NCBI GenBank assembly: GCA_024529925.1
Contig: JAFEUB010001128.1
Location: forward strand, 1-64,000
Origin: Ophthalmolycus amberensis
Lineage: Eukaryota; Chordata; Actinopteri; Perciformes; Zoarcidae
Reading direction: 5' to 3'
DNA length: 64,000 bases
The translations under genes were made by a program, and so were the position numbers. This document shows positions 44,623 through 55,890 of this stretch, in pieces (the stretch's first letter is position 1; each line of letters starts with the position of its first letter). The notes below the pieces were generated by a model. It was not told where the DNA came from, did no database searches, and saw only the letters and a program-made list of their open reading frames with translations.

Positions 44623-45159
44623 ATGAAGACATTCAGTGTTGCTGTTGCAGTGGCCGTCGTGCTCACCTTTATTTGTATTCAGCAGAGCTCTGCTGTCCCA
44701 ATCACTGAGGTAAGAACTTGACTTATACTCACTAATCATCTATAAATGTTCTCCAGGTCCTACAATGTGGCTCTTATTGTAAATGTGCACGATTCATCAG
44801 CAGGTGCAGGAGCTGGAGGAGCCAATGAGCATCGACAACCCAGTTGGTGAACATGAGGAGACGTCAGTGGACTCATGGAAGGTATGTTGAGTTCACTGAA
44901 TGAATGTGGCCGAACACAATGAGCTGATTTGAGTGTAAGTGGATGTGTTTTCCCCACAAAGAGCTCTGATGCTCTCTGAAGGAGAGAGAATAAACAGAGT
45001 GAGTGATGATGCTGGAGATGAACACATTGATCATGTTTTTTATCTCTCACACAGATGCCGTATAATATCAGAGAGAAGCGCGGCATGAAGGCCAAATGTC
45101 GGTGCAGCCACTGCTGCAGTAGCTGCAGCAGTCGCTGCAGCAGTTGCTGCATAGCCTGA
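44623..45159 (+). CDS. hamp: Hepcidin-derived Cys-Ser-repeat peptide, long form (copy I)
   Basis: Exons 44,623-44,709, 44,804-44,881 and 45,055-45,159 encode 89 residues. Signal peptide, propeptide and REKR site are the canonical ones. The mature peptide is 25 residues, starting GMKAKCRCSHCC and ending SSCCIA. It has eight cysteines at positions 6, 8, 11, 12, 15, 19, 22 and 23, i.e. C-x-C-x2-CC-x2-C-x3-C-x2-CC, unlike the hepcidin order C-x2-CC-x-CC-x4-C-x2-CC. The exon is built of TGC-AGC-AGT-like units, so the peptide reads Cys-Ser-Ser repeatedly. Four Lys/Arg make it cationic, as expected for a membrane-active or metal-binding secreted peptide; function is unknown. The promoter is type-b. 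A polyadenylation variant ATTAAA is at 45,323-45,328. Confidence 0.85.
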
Positions 45160-46338
45160 GGAGTCCTGCTCCAACATCCACTAATTTAGTAATTTGTCCG
45201 AAAGAAAATGTACCACTTTGATTTGTATTCATGCTGTATGAAAATGTTCAGGATGTTTCAGGATGTACACAGTTCTTGCTCAGTGATGTTTCTGTATCAT
45301 CCTCATATTTTGCTGAATATCTATTAAAGTGGAAGATCAATACCTTTTAATTGTCACAAAACATCCTTTTACCATGAATACAAACCTCCCCTCTTTCTTC
45401 TAAAATATCTGTCCTGAACTGTCCCTCATTCAGCAAACACAGTTGTCTCTCCCAACATATCTTTTGCATCACTGAGATCACAGAGTGGCAGGAGGGAAGG
45501 GATTTTGATTATTGCACAAGATTTTTGGAAAGACCGAAGTTACTAAAGATTGAAAGGGCCCCTAACTTTAATTACACAGTGACTATTATTCTTTTTTTCT
45601 TCAAAAGTTTTTATTACAAATGGGACAATCTTAAAAAAGAAAAAAAAATCAAATGATAGCCTGGTGTTTTGTTGACATTTGACATTATTATTACAAAACT
45701 GTAATTTTATTATTTTCACAATGTTTAAAACGCAATATATATGGCATTGACCTATTAACAATTGGTAACATACCAAACCAAGTCATCAGGATTACTATTG
45801 CAATAATGCTCAATAAGGAAATAAAAGCTTTACAAAAATCAGCTTTCAGTATAGATGCCACGTTGCGCCTTGGATGAAGGTTCCTCCATGTCTCTCCAAG
45901 GAAAATGTATATATTTAAAAAAAAAAGTACATTCTGCTCCCATATTGTATATTTCAAAACACGTGTAGCAACCTCTTCATGTAGAACTGTGTTCTTTATG
46001 TAGAAAAGGATAGTTCATGGTTGATTTCAAATTGCAACAGACACTGGGCCCCAACCCAGACTTTAATCTTACAACCTGAGAATATTGAAAATGTAAACTG
46101 GAGAGCATCGCATTCCCATTCCTCTGGAGTTTCCTATAACCGTTCACAGCAGGAGTGATGCAAGCTCATTGCTGGAGGGAAGTGAGTTCTGCCAGTGATG
46201 AAGCAACAGTAAACACCAGCATGTTTTACACACTCAGCCACCAGACGGATAAAAGTCACCAAATATTTCCATAAATCGAACTGATCGACACTTGAAAGAT
46301 TTTTTTTTTTTAAACTTAAAGAAGTCAACCCTCCTAAC
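45160..46338. other. 3' flank of copy I and unassigned sequence
   Basis: Positions 45,160-45,590 repeat the 3' flank seen behind copies F and H and the 14.4-kb relic, but with an internal deletion near 45,478. From 45,600 the sequence is unrelated to the duplications. No gene is supported before the exon 1 relic at 46,339. Degenerate promoter-like sequence ('gatgaagcaacagtaaacac', 46,198) is homologous to the hepcidin promoters. Confidence 0.6.
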
Positions 46339-46579
46339 ATGAAAACGTTTCGCGTTGCAGTCACTGTTATTTGTGCTTAGCAGACCTCTGCTGTCCCGGC
46401 CACTGATGTCGGAACATGACTCATTTCATTTGCTTGTCATCTGTGAGTGATTCGTCAGGATTGCTAAGAGACGTCCCTCAATGTTCGCAACGCAATAACA
46501 GGTACAGGAGCTGGAGGAGGCAATGAGCAATGACAGTCCAGTTGCACATGAAGAGACATTGATGGAAACATGGACGTGA
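46339..46579 (+). pseudogene. Hepcidin pseudogene, 3'-truncated (exons 1-2 remain)
   Basis: Exon 1 starts MKTFRVAV at 46,339, is shortened by several codons in the signal core, and has an in-frame TAG at 46,378-46,380 where intact copies have a Gln codon. The exon 1 donor GAG|GTAAG has become GAT|GTCGG. Exon 2 starts at 46,502 after an AG acceptor with VQELEEAMSN and runs into TGA at 46,577. Intron 2 similarity continues to about 46,645, then is lost; no exon 3 was found. It is more diverged than any other copy and marks the right edge of the array. Confidence 0.85.
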
Positions 46580-47462
46580 TTGAATAAATGAAGTCGTTTA
46601 ACGTGAGCTAATTCATTTGTAAATGGGTGTGTGTTTTTCCTTTAACCCTCGTCCTGCAGACATATTCAACATAGAAAGGACTACAGACTGGGGTCTCTTG
46701 GGACCACAAGAATAAACTAACCAACAACCATAGCAACATGTGGGTGGATTTCCTCTCAAAACAGTATTAGTTATGTGATTAATGTCATCTGGAAGAAACA
46801 CATTGTTATTCTAGGGAAGTTACAGTTAAAATGAAAATAGACGGAGCACATGTCTTTCTGCTGCAACTGACAGAGTGCCTCTATTTCACATTAACTGTCT
46901 TTGAGCTTGAATTGCATCCAATCAACAACACATAACAGCGACGGTCAGAAAAAGTGAGTGTAAGAGTCTTACGCTCTGACAATAGAAGACATACTCCAAC
47001 ACTTAATATCTGCCCCCATGCAGGCTCAAACACTGGCCTGTTAAGGAAGTAACATCCTCCACTGGCCTCTGACGAGCAAAACACTTCCAGAGGCGACTTC
47101 ATTTTCCAAGGGTGGTCCTCTGTCCAAGTGCACACCAGGCCCAGCTCAGCTCAGCTCAGCTCAGCTCTGCTCAGCTCTGCTCTGCTTGTTACCAGAGAGG
47201 GGAGGTATGGCATCGGGCCACGGTGGTACGCATGCTACTGTGTTACTTTCAGCATGGCTGGATCGCACATCGCAATTATAACGACCACAAAAGGTCGAAT
47301 AAACGGTCTTGTGTTAAGTCGGCGCAGAAATGATTAGGGAACACACAGACGGACTCAGGGATAGAGTTGTGAATGGAGAAGCAGCATGCAGAGCGGTCAG
47401 TGCATTGCAAGTGACAAGCAGAACAGTGGAGAACCTAAACATATGCGATTACGACTTAATTA

Positions 47463-47518
47463 CCCCCCCCCCCACACACACACACACACGCACGCACAGC
47501 AGTGCACGTACAAGCCGA

Positions 47519-47553
<35 letters not shown>
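47463..47553. repeat. Poly-C and (CA)n microsatellites
   Basis: A C run followed by AC units (47,463-47,491) and, after a short unique gap, about 17 CA units (47,520-47,553). Confidence 0.93.
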
Positions 47554-47558
<5 letters not shown>

Positions 47559-48768
47559 GAGTCTGGAGCCTGGCGGACTCCTGCTCTGATCCCACCCTCA
47601 ATGCAGCCTTGCGGGGGGCTGAGCGGCGTGCCAGGCCTGCCTCGCGCCCAGACGGATGCCCGTTCCACGCCCCCGTGCCAACAGAGCTGCTGCCAAACCA
47701 CACAAGGAGATAGTAAACGTTCAGCTTCCTCACTCACACACACACACACGCACCATGTGGTTTATTTTATCTGACTCATACCCACGTACACACAAAACAC
47801 AATGAAGGCAGGCAGGCAGCAATTAGGGGCCTGTTCATCGGTGAGCTACAGTATACTAGCTCTATAAATCCTCGAGTTAAAGTGTACAAAGTGCTCGGGT
47901 GGTAAGCTGAAGAATTCACAGGATGTTGCCGTTGCTGAGACACACAAATGCAAGTCCAGACGAGAACGAAGCGTTTTAAATACGACCGTTTTGGTGAAAA
48001 TGCATGTGTTTGGGATGTACTGGGCATACTAAACGAGACTTGCGTTACACTGCAGGAGTTGTGTGAGAGGTTGTAAATGGATGTTTTGATATAGTTTTGC
48101 CGTTTTTAAACCTGGCCTCCATTTATTTCAATTCACTTACTCTGCTGTTTTCGGTTTCTCTGTTCACAATGTTTTCTTCAAGAATTCAAGAGAACACACA
48201 TCTTCAAATCGATGACCGAACACCTACATTAGTATTGGGCTGAAGGTAACTTCTCTAGGTCCAACGTCCATAGTCAGGAAATATTACAATTCATCCTGAG
48301 GGGAACATGAGAGTCTGTACCCAATTTCATTGTCAGTCCATCCAATCAATGTCAAATAGTCAACCAGCTAGTAAACTGAATGATGGAATCCTTATGTGCT
48401 GCACAAAAAGAATGCAGTTCATTTCCTTGCAAAACATCTTAGTTTTACTCTGTGGATGGCGAAATACAAAACTTTTAATGGATTCATTTCTCCCCAGCAA
48501 ACAGCGCCTTTTTATAGTACTTGTTAAGATAAATATCTTGACACTGTGGAATAGAACCCTGGAATTGCCTTCTGTTAATGTTCCCCTTGATTTGATCCAG
48601 ATCCCCACATTACGTACAGTACCGCCTGTAATATCTCAATTGTTTCAGGGTCTCAACCGACAGATCAGTCAACACTTTCTACAGTTAATCACTGAAACCA
48701 GAGAGAGCAGAGTGCGAACCAGAGGCTCCACCGCAGGTCACACTCCACAGCAAAGCCTGGGAGCCATT

Positions 48769-48769
<1 letters not shown>

Positions 48770-48808
<39 letters not shown>
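48770..48808. repeat. (CA)n microsatellite
   Basis: About 19 uninterrupted CA dinucleotides. Confidence 0.95.
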
Positions 48809-48810
<2 letters not shown>

Positions 48811-51800
48811 GTCAAGGCTTGGAACCACTGACATGAGGTCAAGACCTCCCCTACAGCTGACTTGAATAAACGCGTTTCTACAACCCGCACACTGCCCAAT
48901 AAAATGTGTTGTGCTAAGGATGATGATGATGATGATGACCGTGTTGCGCTGGGAGCATCACTGGCTCCAGAGAGAGAGACCAGCCCGGCGAGAGAGGCCG
49001 AGGTGCAACACCCTGCTGCAGCAGGCTCCACTTCCACCTCCTCGCTGTGCCTTGAGGGAGCAATCAACCTTCATGGCTTCTTACAGGGCGGATAATGCCT
49101 GTTTGTACGTGCGTATATGTATGAATGAATATTTCCTCCGCAGACCCTCCAAGTGGAGGCAAAGGTTGCTTCGGAACCATAGCGCTGCATAATCCGGCCT
49201 TGAATGAAGGCGGGGAGGGGGTTGAGATAAACATTCTTGGACAATGAGACCCTCCTTTACCCCCCGCTGTGCTCATACCCACTTAAAAATCTGCTAACCC
49301 ACAATGCAACACTTTGCTCAAGTGAGTAGCCCCTCTGGAACCAGCGCAGTGCCACTGCAGCCCCGTTCCTAGAAGCCACAAGTGTCAGCAGTGGCTCTGA
49401 TACAGCCCTTCTGGGCCCATACTGAGCACATTATATCCATTTCAACTCGTCTTAATATACTTTAATAAGACCTGTTTTCATTTAATTCTCCCTTGAAACC
49501 GGTAGTAACACGGCTACTAGGCACATAAAAAAATTGAATGAATGGTGTGAGGCTGCCAGAGAGTCAGAAGGGGGAAAATAGGAATCCTTGTGGATTTCTC
49601 CTCACCAGCTGGCTCTTGAGCCCAATATAATGGTTGTGCCCATGGCTCCCAGAGCACTGGTAAGAGGAAATATTTGCCCGGTCTGTAATGTGTTTAAGGT
49701 GCGCTTGTATGATTCAGTGCAGGTCATAAATCCCTTGCATGTCACATCCTGAGAGGAAGGACAGAGCTGCTCTGCTCTGCCTATATTGCCCCTTTAAGTG
49801 AACAGGGGCAATGGCTTTGTGTTGCATTTGCATCTCAGTGTAAAAGAAAAAGCCAGGCATTTCAGAGGTTAAATAAAAAAAATACTTACAGCACCCATAG
49901 GAGACACCACACAGGGTCGTTATAGAAAGGCCTGTCCATGTAGTAGATGGTGATTAAAAATCCCGTGTCCCCAACAGCACCTGCTGTTATAAGGCCGAAC
50001 CACAGAAACACTACCACAGCAAGTGACTCATAAATATTCCCCCATTTGTCAAATCAAGCACGGCGATATTAATGCGCGAGGTGAGCATTAAGAACGTTAA
50101 TGTTATTTTCACTTCCTGTCCAGCAGGTGAGGCCGATGTGGAGGGGCCGAGTGACCGCGATCGTCGTGGACTTCCAGCACGGCCCAGGATCTTTTTACAG
50201 TTTCCCCGTTTCAAACGTCTCGGAAGAAAAGCACATAACTGTCACAGACAATTAGCTTTTATTGAAGAGCATATTTATTTGGGGGATTAACTCGTTTCCT
50301 AGCAACTCCAAATGAGAGTTGACTTTGGATTGCATTTTTGCAATTAGGAGCGAGTTTCGTAATAAAAGTCACCCATTAATGCCACCATTTAGCGGGTTGG
50401 TACGCACCATGATGGCTTGCATATGGCAGACTTGTTCAAACTATTAAGATCGGCTTGTCCTCTGACACCACTCTGTTCCCGCTCGTTGCCGTTTCGGCCG
50501 CTGCCAAACACCATGGCTAACCCACATGATGATTAATGATTCCAGGATTTCCCTCAACTCTAAGGGCAAGCGATGGCTCATTATATAGTTATTAAAAACT
50601 GCAAATTATTACAACATTTATTATCCCGGGCAATCTCAATTGCCCCACCAATGTCATCACTTCCATTCCTGCCATCTGCGCTGGAAGCAATGCGTCACAA
50701 CTGCACACTCACAGTAGGCCACAGTATGCGAATGTAGAGCAGAGGTCCCCGAGAACCTCGCTCGTGCTCCGACTGTCTTGTGAGGTACATGCAGCGTGTT
50801 CAATAAGACGCATTTACGTGCCAAATCAACCTGCTATAATAACACGGATTGCGATCACTGATCCATCCAGTGTAGAGCCCACTGGGTCATTTCCTGTCCG
50901 TGGTTTCACTTGCCGTGCCTTTGAAGCAGGCTTTAATAATAGGACCCAACAGAACTAATGAAAATGCTCTGTCAGATTAAAAGGGAGCTTCAGACTCAGC
51001 CACCTAACCACATTCAGCACAAACAGTAAAACACACGCACACGCAGAGGCCTACGTGCACACATAGTTTACAGAAGTGGTTTACGCAGGGAGGACCGTTC
51101 CTTCTGATGTGTGGATGACTGCTCGCCCTCCTAACAACACAGAGACTACTATCAGTGTCCTGTTTCTCACAGCAGTACAACGGGTGGATTGATGTCAGAG
51201 GGGAAAGGTGAGGTGGAATAAAGAGGCTCATTCCTTCGATATATGCGATGGGATTCTCTTTGTATCCCTCCTTTTTTTTTTTTTCTTCCATTGCAGACGC
51301 TGCAATGTGTGCTGTAGTTGGTGGTCTTGTGCTTAATGAATCCACTTCAGTTCCTCTCCGTAAACCTTAAGGTTTAATCCCTCAGTCTGGAGCAGTGATA
51401 GTCTGGCCCAGGAGATGACATCTGTGAATCGTTCATTAACTCGTAACCAGCAGCAGATGTCTTCAAAAAACAACTCACAACATCTACGCCGTATTCCTTT
51501 CCCTGCAAATGTCATTTTTTGTTTTGTTTCTTTCACCGGTGGGCCCGAGGAGCCTTTTGACCTCACGTGTCAAAAATGTAGGGCAATACAGAGCCCCGAA
51601 ACTGACAAGATGTGATAAAAGTTTAGAAGACGAGTCAAGAATTTAAATGAACACAATCCAAAAGCTTTTTATTCCCCGTTTACCAAAAGTCAGTTGATTA
51701 AATAAAATATAAAGTATTTAACTTTTCTTTTGATTTTTTAAGTAGCTCATTTATTTATTTTATGACACACATGTAACTTTTCCTCACCACATTGCCTATT

Positions 51801-54733
51801 TTCCCTTGCACAAACGAGATGGTCATGTCCGTGCAGGGAGTTGATGGGTCCAGTGTGTGTTTGTTTGTAACATCAGTGGAGCAATTGAGAGGACTAAATT
51901 GGCTAGCTGTCATCAATCATCATCCACATACTGCTGTAGGTTGAAAGAGTACTTGAATGTACATACTCAAGTAAAAGTACTGCAAGTGGAACAACATCAG
52001 CAACAAGTCTCCTGATGTCCAAACCAACAGAGGAGCACTCTGCAGTCTATGCCTACAACTCATTTTCACTCGATGGTTGCAAATATTTATAATGCATTAT
52101 CTCTGGAGCTCCGCCCTCCGGCGGATGCGGACACACCTGCGGCTTGTTCTCCGCTGCAGCTGCTGATTTATCTCCTTTCTTCTATAACACACTGGCTCAG
52201 GGAATGTTACAAGAAGGGAGTCGAAGCAAGGTTGTAACATAACTCATTAAACTACAGCTAACACAAACAACGGAGTGAAAACGTTACTAAGTCAACGATG
52301 GAAGTAGTGCATGAATGTGTGCTGTGGCAGTGTTGCAGGCACAGAACCATAAGAAGGTGACGCAGGGTGGATGTCAGCTGTAGGAAGGCAGAGAGACAAT
52401 AAGCACATGGACCAGCTTTTATAGCCCGGAAGGCCCAGGTGAGCCTAATCAAGCTGACGACCCTCCCTTGTCAGCCAACTGCCTGCTGATGTTGGCCAGG
52501 ACTGCCTCCAAGACGGTGGGAGGGGCGTCACAGTCCCACACGGTTTATCAGGATTTTTTAATGTGAGTTTAAATTGTTACTCTGTAACTGATGCAACTTG
52601 AAATCTAGCAAAAATAGTTGTGAGCAATAATTCTTGAGTAAAAGTAAAATAACAGAATTTTGAAATACTCAAAAAAGACATTGTTGGAGTAACTAGCCTA
52701 GTCTAAATGTAATTCTTTGGTTATACCCCTGCATCACTGTATTAACTCTTGTAACAGCAGCTCAGGTGTTTTAGCCGGGAAGCTAATGCAAAAGACGTGA
52801 AAAGACGTGACCTAACTAGCGCTACTTAGCACGCACTTTTTATGGACTTTTTCGCCTCATGCATTTTAATTAAGTGCTTTGCGTGTCATTTTCCACCGTT
52901 CTCATTCCCGACTTCTCACACACGGACACACGGTCACATTTTTAAACACGTGGTTAACATTGTGAATTCAAACTAAAAACTACTTGGTTATGTTTAGGCA
53001 ACAAAACTATACTTTGTTAGGTAAAGGAGATTATCGTGGTTTGGGATTAATTCAGGATTTTTGTTAAATAAATTTACTTCTAGATAAGCACTGGTCTCTG
53101 GTCTCCTGGCTGAAAATCATGCAAAAATTGCGCATTGATAAAAAGCTAAATGACTTAAGAAGTTGGTGTGTTAATCATAGCCATTTGGTGAGACCAGGCT
53201 GTCAGGCAACGTGCTTCATAACAATATCTTGATCTTGAAGTGCATGTCTGCACTGTGCATTGAGTACCAAAATGAAAGTCTTTGAATCCTTGACATTTTG
53301 TAGATGTGTGAGATTTAATTTCTTGTCTCTTTAAAACCACAATGTTTTGCGATATGCAGTTTGTGTTCGAATAGCAAAACATGCACTGACTGGACGGAAG
53401 TTATAGCTTTAGCTATATAGCTTATTAGTCTTTATTTACAATGCGGTCTATTTGATTTTTTTAGTTTTTGTTTGCTAACCTTTTACTGCATTTTGTCAGT
53501 TTCGGGACTCCAAAGCGCAAATGTCACTCGGTGGAAGTGTTAGGCTGTGAAAATGAATAGCCTCTTGTGCCACTTTGAACACCTGTGAAAGATGCACTTA
53601 AAACTGCTGTGTTATAGACATGGAACATATAAAGAGTGGGGTATTTCAGCACTGACAGCCTCCCTGTGGAAATATCATGTGTGACTTCAGGGGGGTTAAC
53701 CAGAGCAGGAAGACTGTGGTCTGTGTCTCCCAGGATGATGTATATGTGACACAGCGTGATGATTCATCTGCTACTGTGCATCCATAAGCTGTCCGGCAGA
53801 TTCAGCTTTTTTTTTTTCCTCTTTTGGGACAATGATTATACAGTGTGGATCTCGGGCTTAATTAGCCGTGACTTGCATTAAAACATTTTCTCCTTGCACA
53901 TGCGGCAGGCAGATTCAGCCTGGAGGAGACTTTTAAAAAATGTGTTTATTTGATGTTTTGAGCACCACAAAAGTGAATAAGTGCGACATGCATCGCTTAA
54001 AGAGGTGATCGAATGTGTGTGCGTGATAAAAGCCAAATACATGTTGTTAGGGCATTACGGTATGATGTTGGGAATGAATGAGCCACCAACGGCATGCGCT
54101 GGTTTTGTACCATTCATGAGGGTGCGTCATAGTGAATTACAAACGCTTAACAGTACCGTCATGCTGTTAAGGCCCAATCGACCATATCCGATCCTTTGGC
54201 TGGAGGTAGCACTTGTGTCATGCAGCGCGACATGATGGATTTCACAAATGTTTTGGAAGTCACATAATTGTACACTGAAGTGAGAGAAGGAAACAGCAGT
54301 TTCGGAGTTTTGCTCCATGTAATAGAGCCAAAGGCAATAATGAAAGGCTTCGTGATACAGTCACATGAAATGTATTTTAATAAAACACAATGTACACATA
54401 TGCAGTCCTATGACCATACATTTGCTGGATCCTAATCATTAAACCTAGAATATGTCAAAGCATGGTTTTATCTTTTTTTTCGTCTTACTTTGAAACATTG
54501 AAATCAGTAGATGAGGTCAAATGAATGCAATACAACACTTTGCGTGACATCAGACAAAAACCTTTTCCACGTGTTAAAGATATGCACTGTTATAAGGAAC
54601 TCAAAGAATATTTCAGCATATAAGAGTAACAGCATGAGGCCAATGTTCTCACTGAACAAAAAAAGTACAAAATAGAATTAATAAATAAATCAAATATATA
54701 CCATATAAATGAAATAGCTATGTGGCGGCTATG

Positions 54734-55765
54734 TTTATTATTTGTTTTTAATCATTTTAATCTGTAGCTTGGTATTACAACCTTTTTATCTCTCAAACAT
54801 TTAGAACGGTGAACAAGTCAATACTGAAAATACAGTAATAAGCTTTCATAATTAGATAAACTATGTACACATGATCCTGTTGCCATGCTAGTCGAACAAC
54901 TAAATTTCTTTTTTTTTTATCCACACTATACAGTTAGAGCAAAAAGCGGTCTGAACGTAAACAGTAAACAGTGTGCTGAGAATAAAATACTTTGCAACTA
55001 TGCATGGTAATTTCTTTAATATTACTCTCAAAAAATGTACATAACATAAAGGCCACACATGGGAACGCTCCGTCTCCATTGAGAGGGGAAGATGAGGATA
55101 GTTTTGACATAAATATATAGGAACAAAAAAACAGTCTCTCTCAGTTCAAGATGCCATTTTCTTGTCCATCAGCATCATTTGCTTCAGCCGAATCTCTTTC
55201 GTCTCATCATCCTCGTTCTTTTGGTCGTCCTCCCTGATCCAAACCCCCCACCCCCACCCCTTCTGAAAGCTGTGTAGCTTGCCAACTACCTCCCTACCTC
55301 TCCTATCCACCTCCCTCTATCCGGCTCTCCCGCCTCCACAGTCTCTGGTTGCCCCTCCGTCTTCCATCACCCTGCACGGTTAATGACATTGTTAATGACA
55401 GGAAATGAGTTCGGTAATGTCAACTGTAAAGGTCCACAAGGCAAGGCAAGGGGCGGGGCTGAGAGAACAGAGTCACCTGGCTGGTCACTGCAGCAGGGGG
55501 GGAGAAGCAGCGGGAGGCGTGAAGCGTGTGTTTAGTGTGTCGATGCCAATAGCGTACGTTAGACGTGTGTTTGTTTTGTTGCGACGGACTTGTGAGTCAT
55601 GGTTGTGTCCTGGTGGGCAGGGTGGGGGGGGGGGGGGGTGGCGGGGGACGGGTGGGGGGGACGGTGGGGTTCGTGATAGTCGTCGGTCAGAATATGGGTG
55701 CAGCAGCAGCGGCTAGCAGCTTTGCGTTGCTTCTTTGTTCAATGGGAAGTCCGTGGTTTCAGTCC
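54734..55765 (-). other. Possible 3' untranslated region of a minus-strand gene
   Basis: It lies downstream of the candidate terminal exon at 55,766-55,890. Read on the minus strand it is AT-rich, not repetitive and ends at an AATAAA signal (54,734-54,739), as a long vertebrate 3' UTR would. A G-rich tract at 55,616-55,675 interrupts it. Inference depends on the exon call. Confidence 0.35.
55616..55675 (+). repeat. G-rich tract, potential G-quadruplex
   Basis: Several long G runs (one of about 16 Gs at 55,624-55,639, then runs of five to seven) on the plus strand, C-rich on the minus strand. Confidence 0.85.
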
Positions 55766-55890
55766 TCACTGGCTGGAGCGCGCAGAGGCCAAGTGGTCGC
55801 TGTGCTGGTTCTGGGCCCGAAACCGCAGCCTCTGCTTGTTCTTCTTCTTTGGTTCTTTGGATCGTTGCTTCCCTGAGCCACCTGAGCCAC
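55766..55890 (-). CDS. Candidate 3'-terminal coding exon of an unidentified gene
   Basis: On the minus strand a strong acceptor (long pyrimidine tract, then 'ttttattcccag') at 55,891-55,892 is followed by 125 nt of open frame to a TGA at 55,768-55,766. The encoded tail starts with Gly-Gly-Ser repeats, has a basic stretch (KEPKKKNKQRLRFR) and ends HLASARSSQ. A flexible linker followed by a basic tail would suit the C-terminus of a secreted or nuclear protein, but I do not recognise the family. Upstream exons would lie at higher coordinates, probably outside the window; none was found up to 64,000. Could be chance. Confidence 0.4.

Larger units (their letters stand above)
46580..54733. other. 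Gene-poor interval, no gene recognised
   Basis: No coding exon can be supported. Simple repeats: a 'cagct'-rich run at 47,140-47,185, (CA)n at 47,472-47,490, 47,520-47,553 and 48,770-48,808, and a GAT run near 48,918-48,938. Stretches such as 49,430-49,880 and 50,030-50,650 lack repeat features, contain octamer-like 'atttgcat' and TAAT cores, and look like conserved non-coding DNA; this is impression only. Around 51,940-52,000 and 52,560-52,740 are degraded 'gagtaaaagta' motifs like those of the 2,150-2,334 element. The intervening 52,370-52,530 may be another repeat insertion. Confidence 0.4.

Noticed and set aside
47330..47774. Frames with His-Thr repeats
   Set aside because: Also products of (CA)n tracts; no splice or homology support.
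55145..55255. Minus-strand open stretch ending KQMMLMDKKMAS with a possible acceptor, as an alternative last exon
   Set aside because: The acceptor has a weak pyrimidine tract and the first codons are a low-complexity Gly-Trp run. More likely part of a 3' untranslated region.
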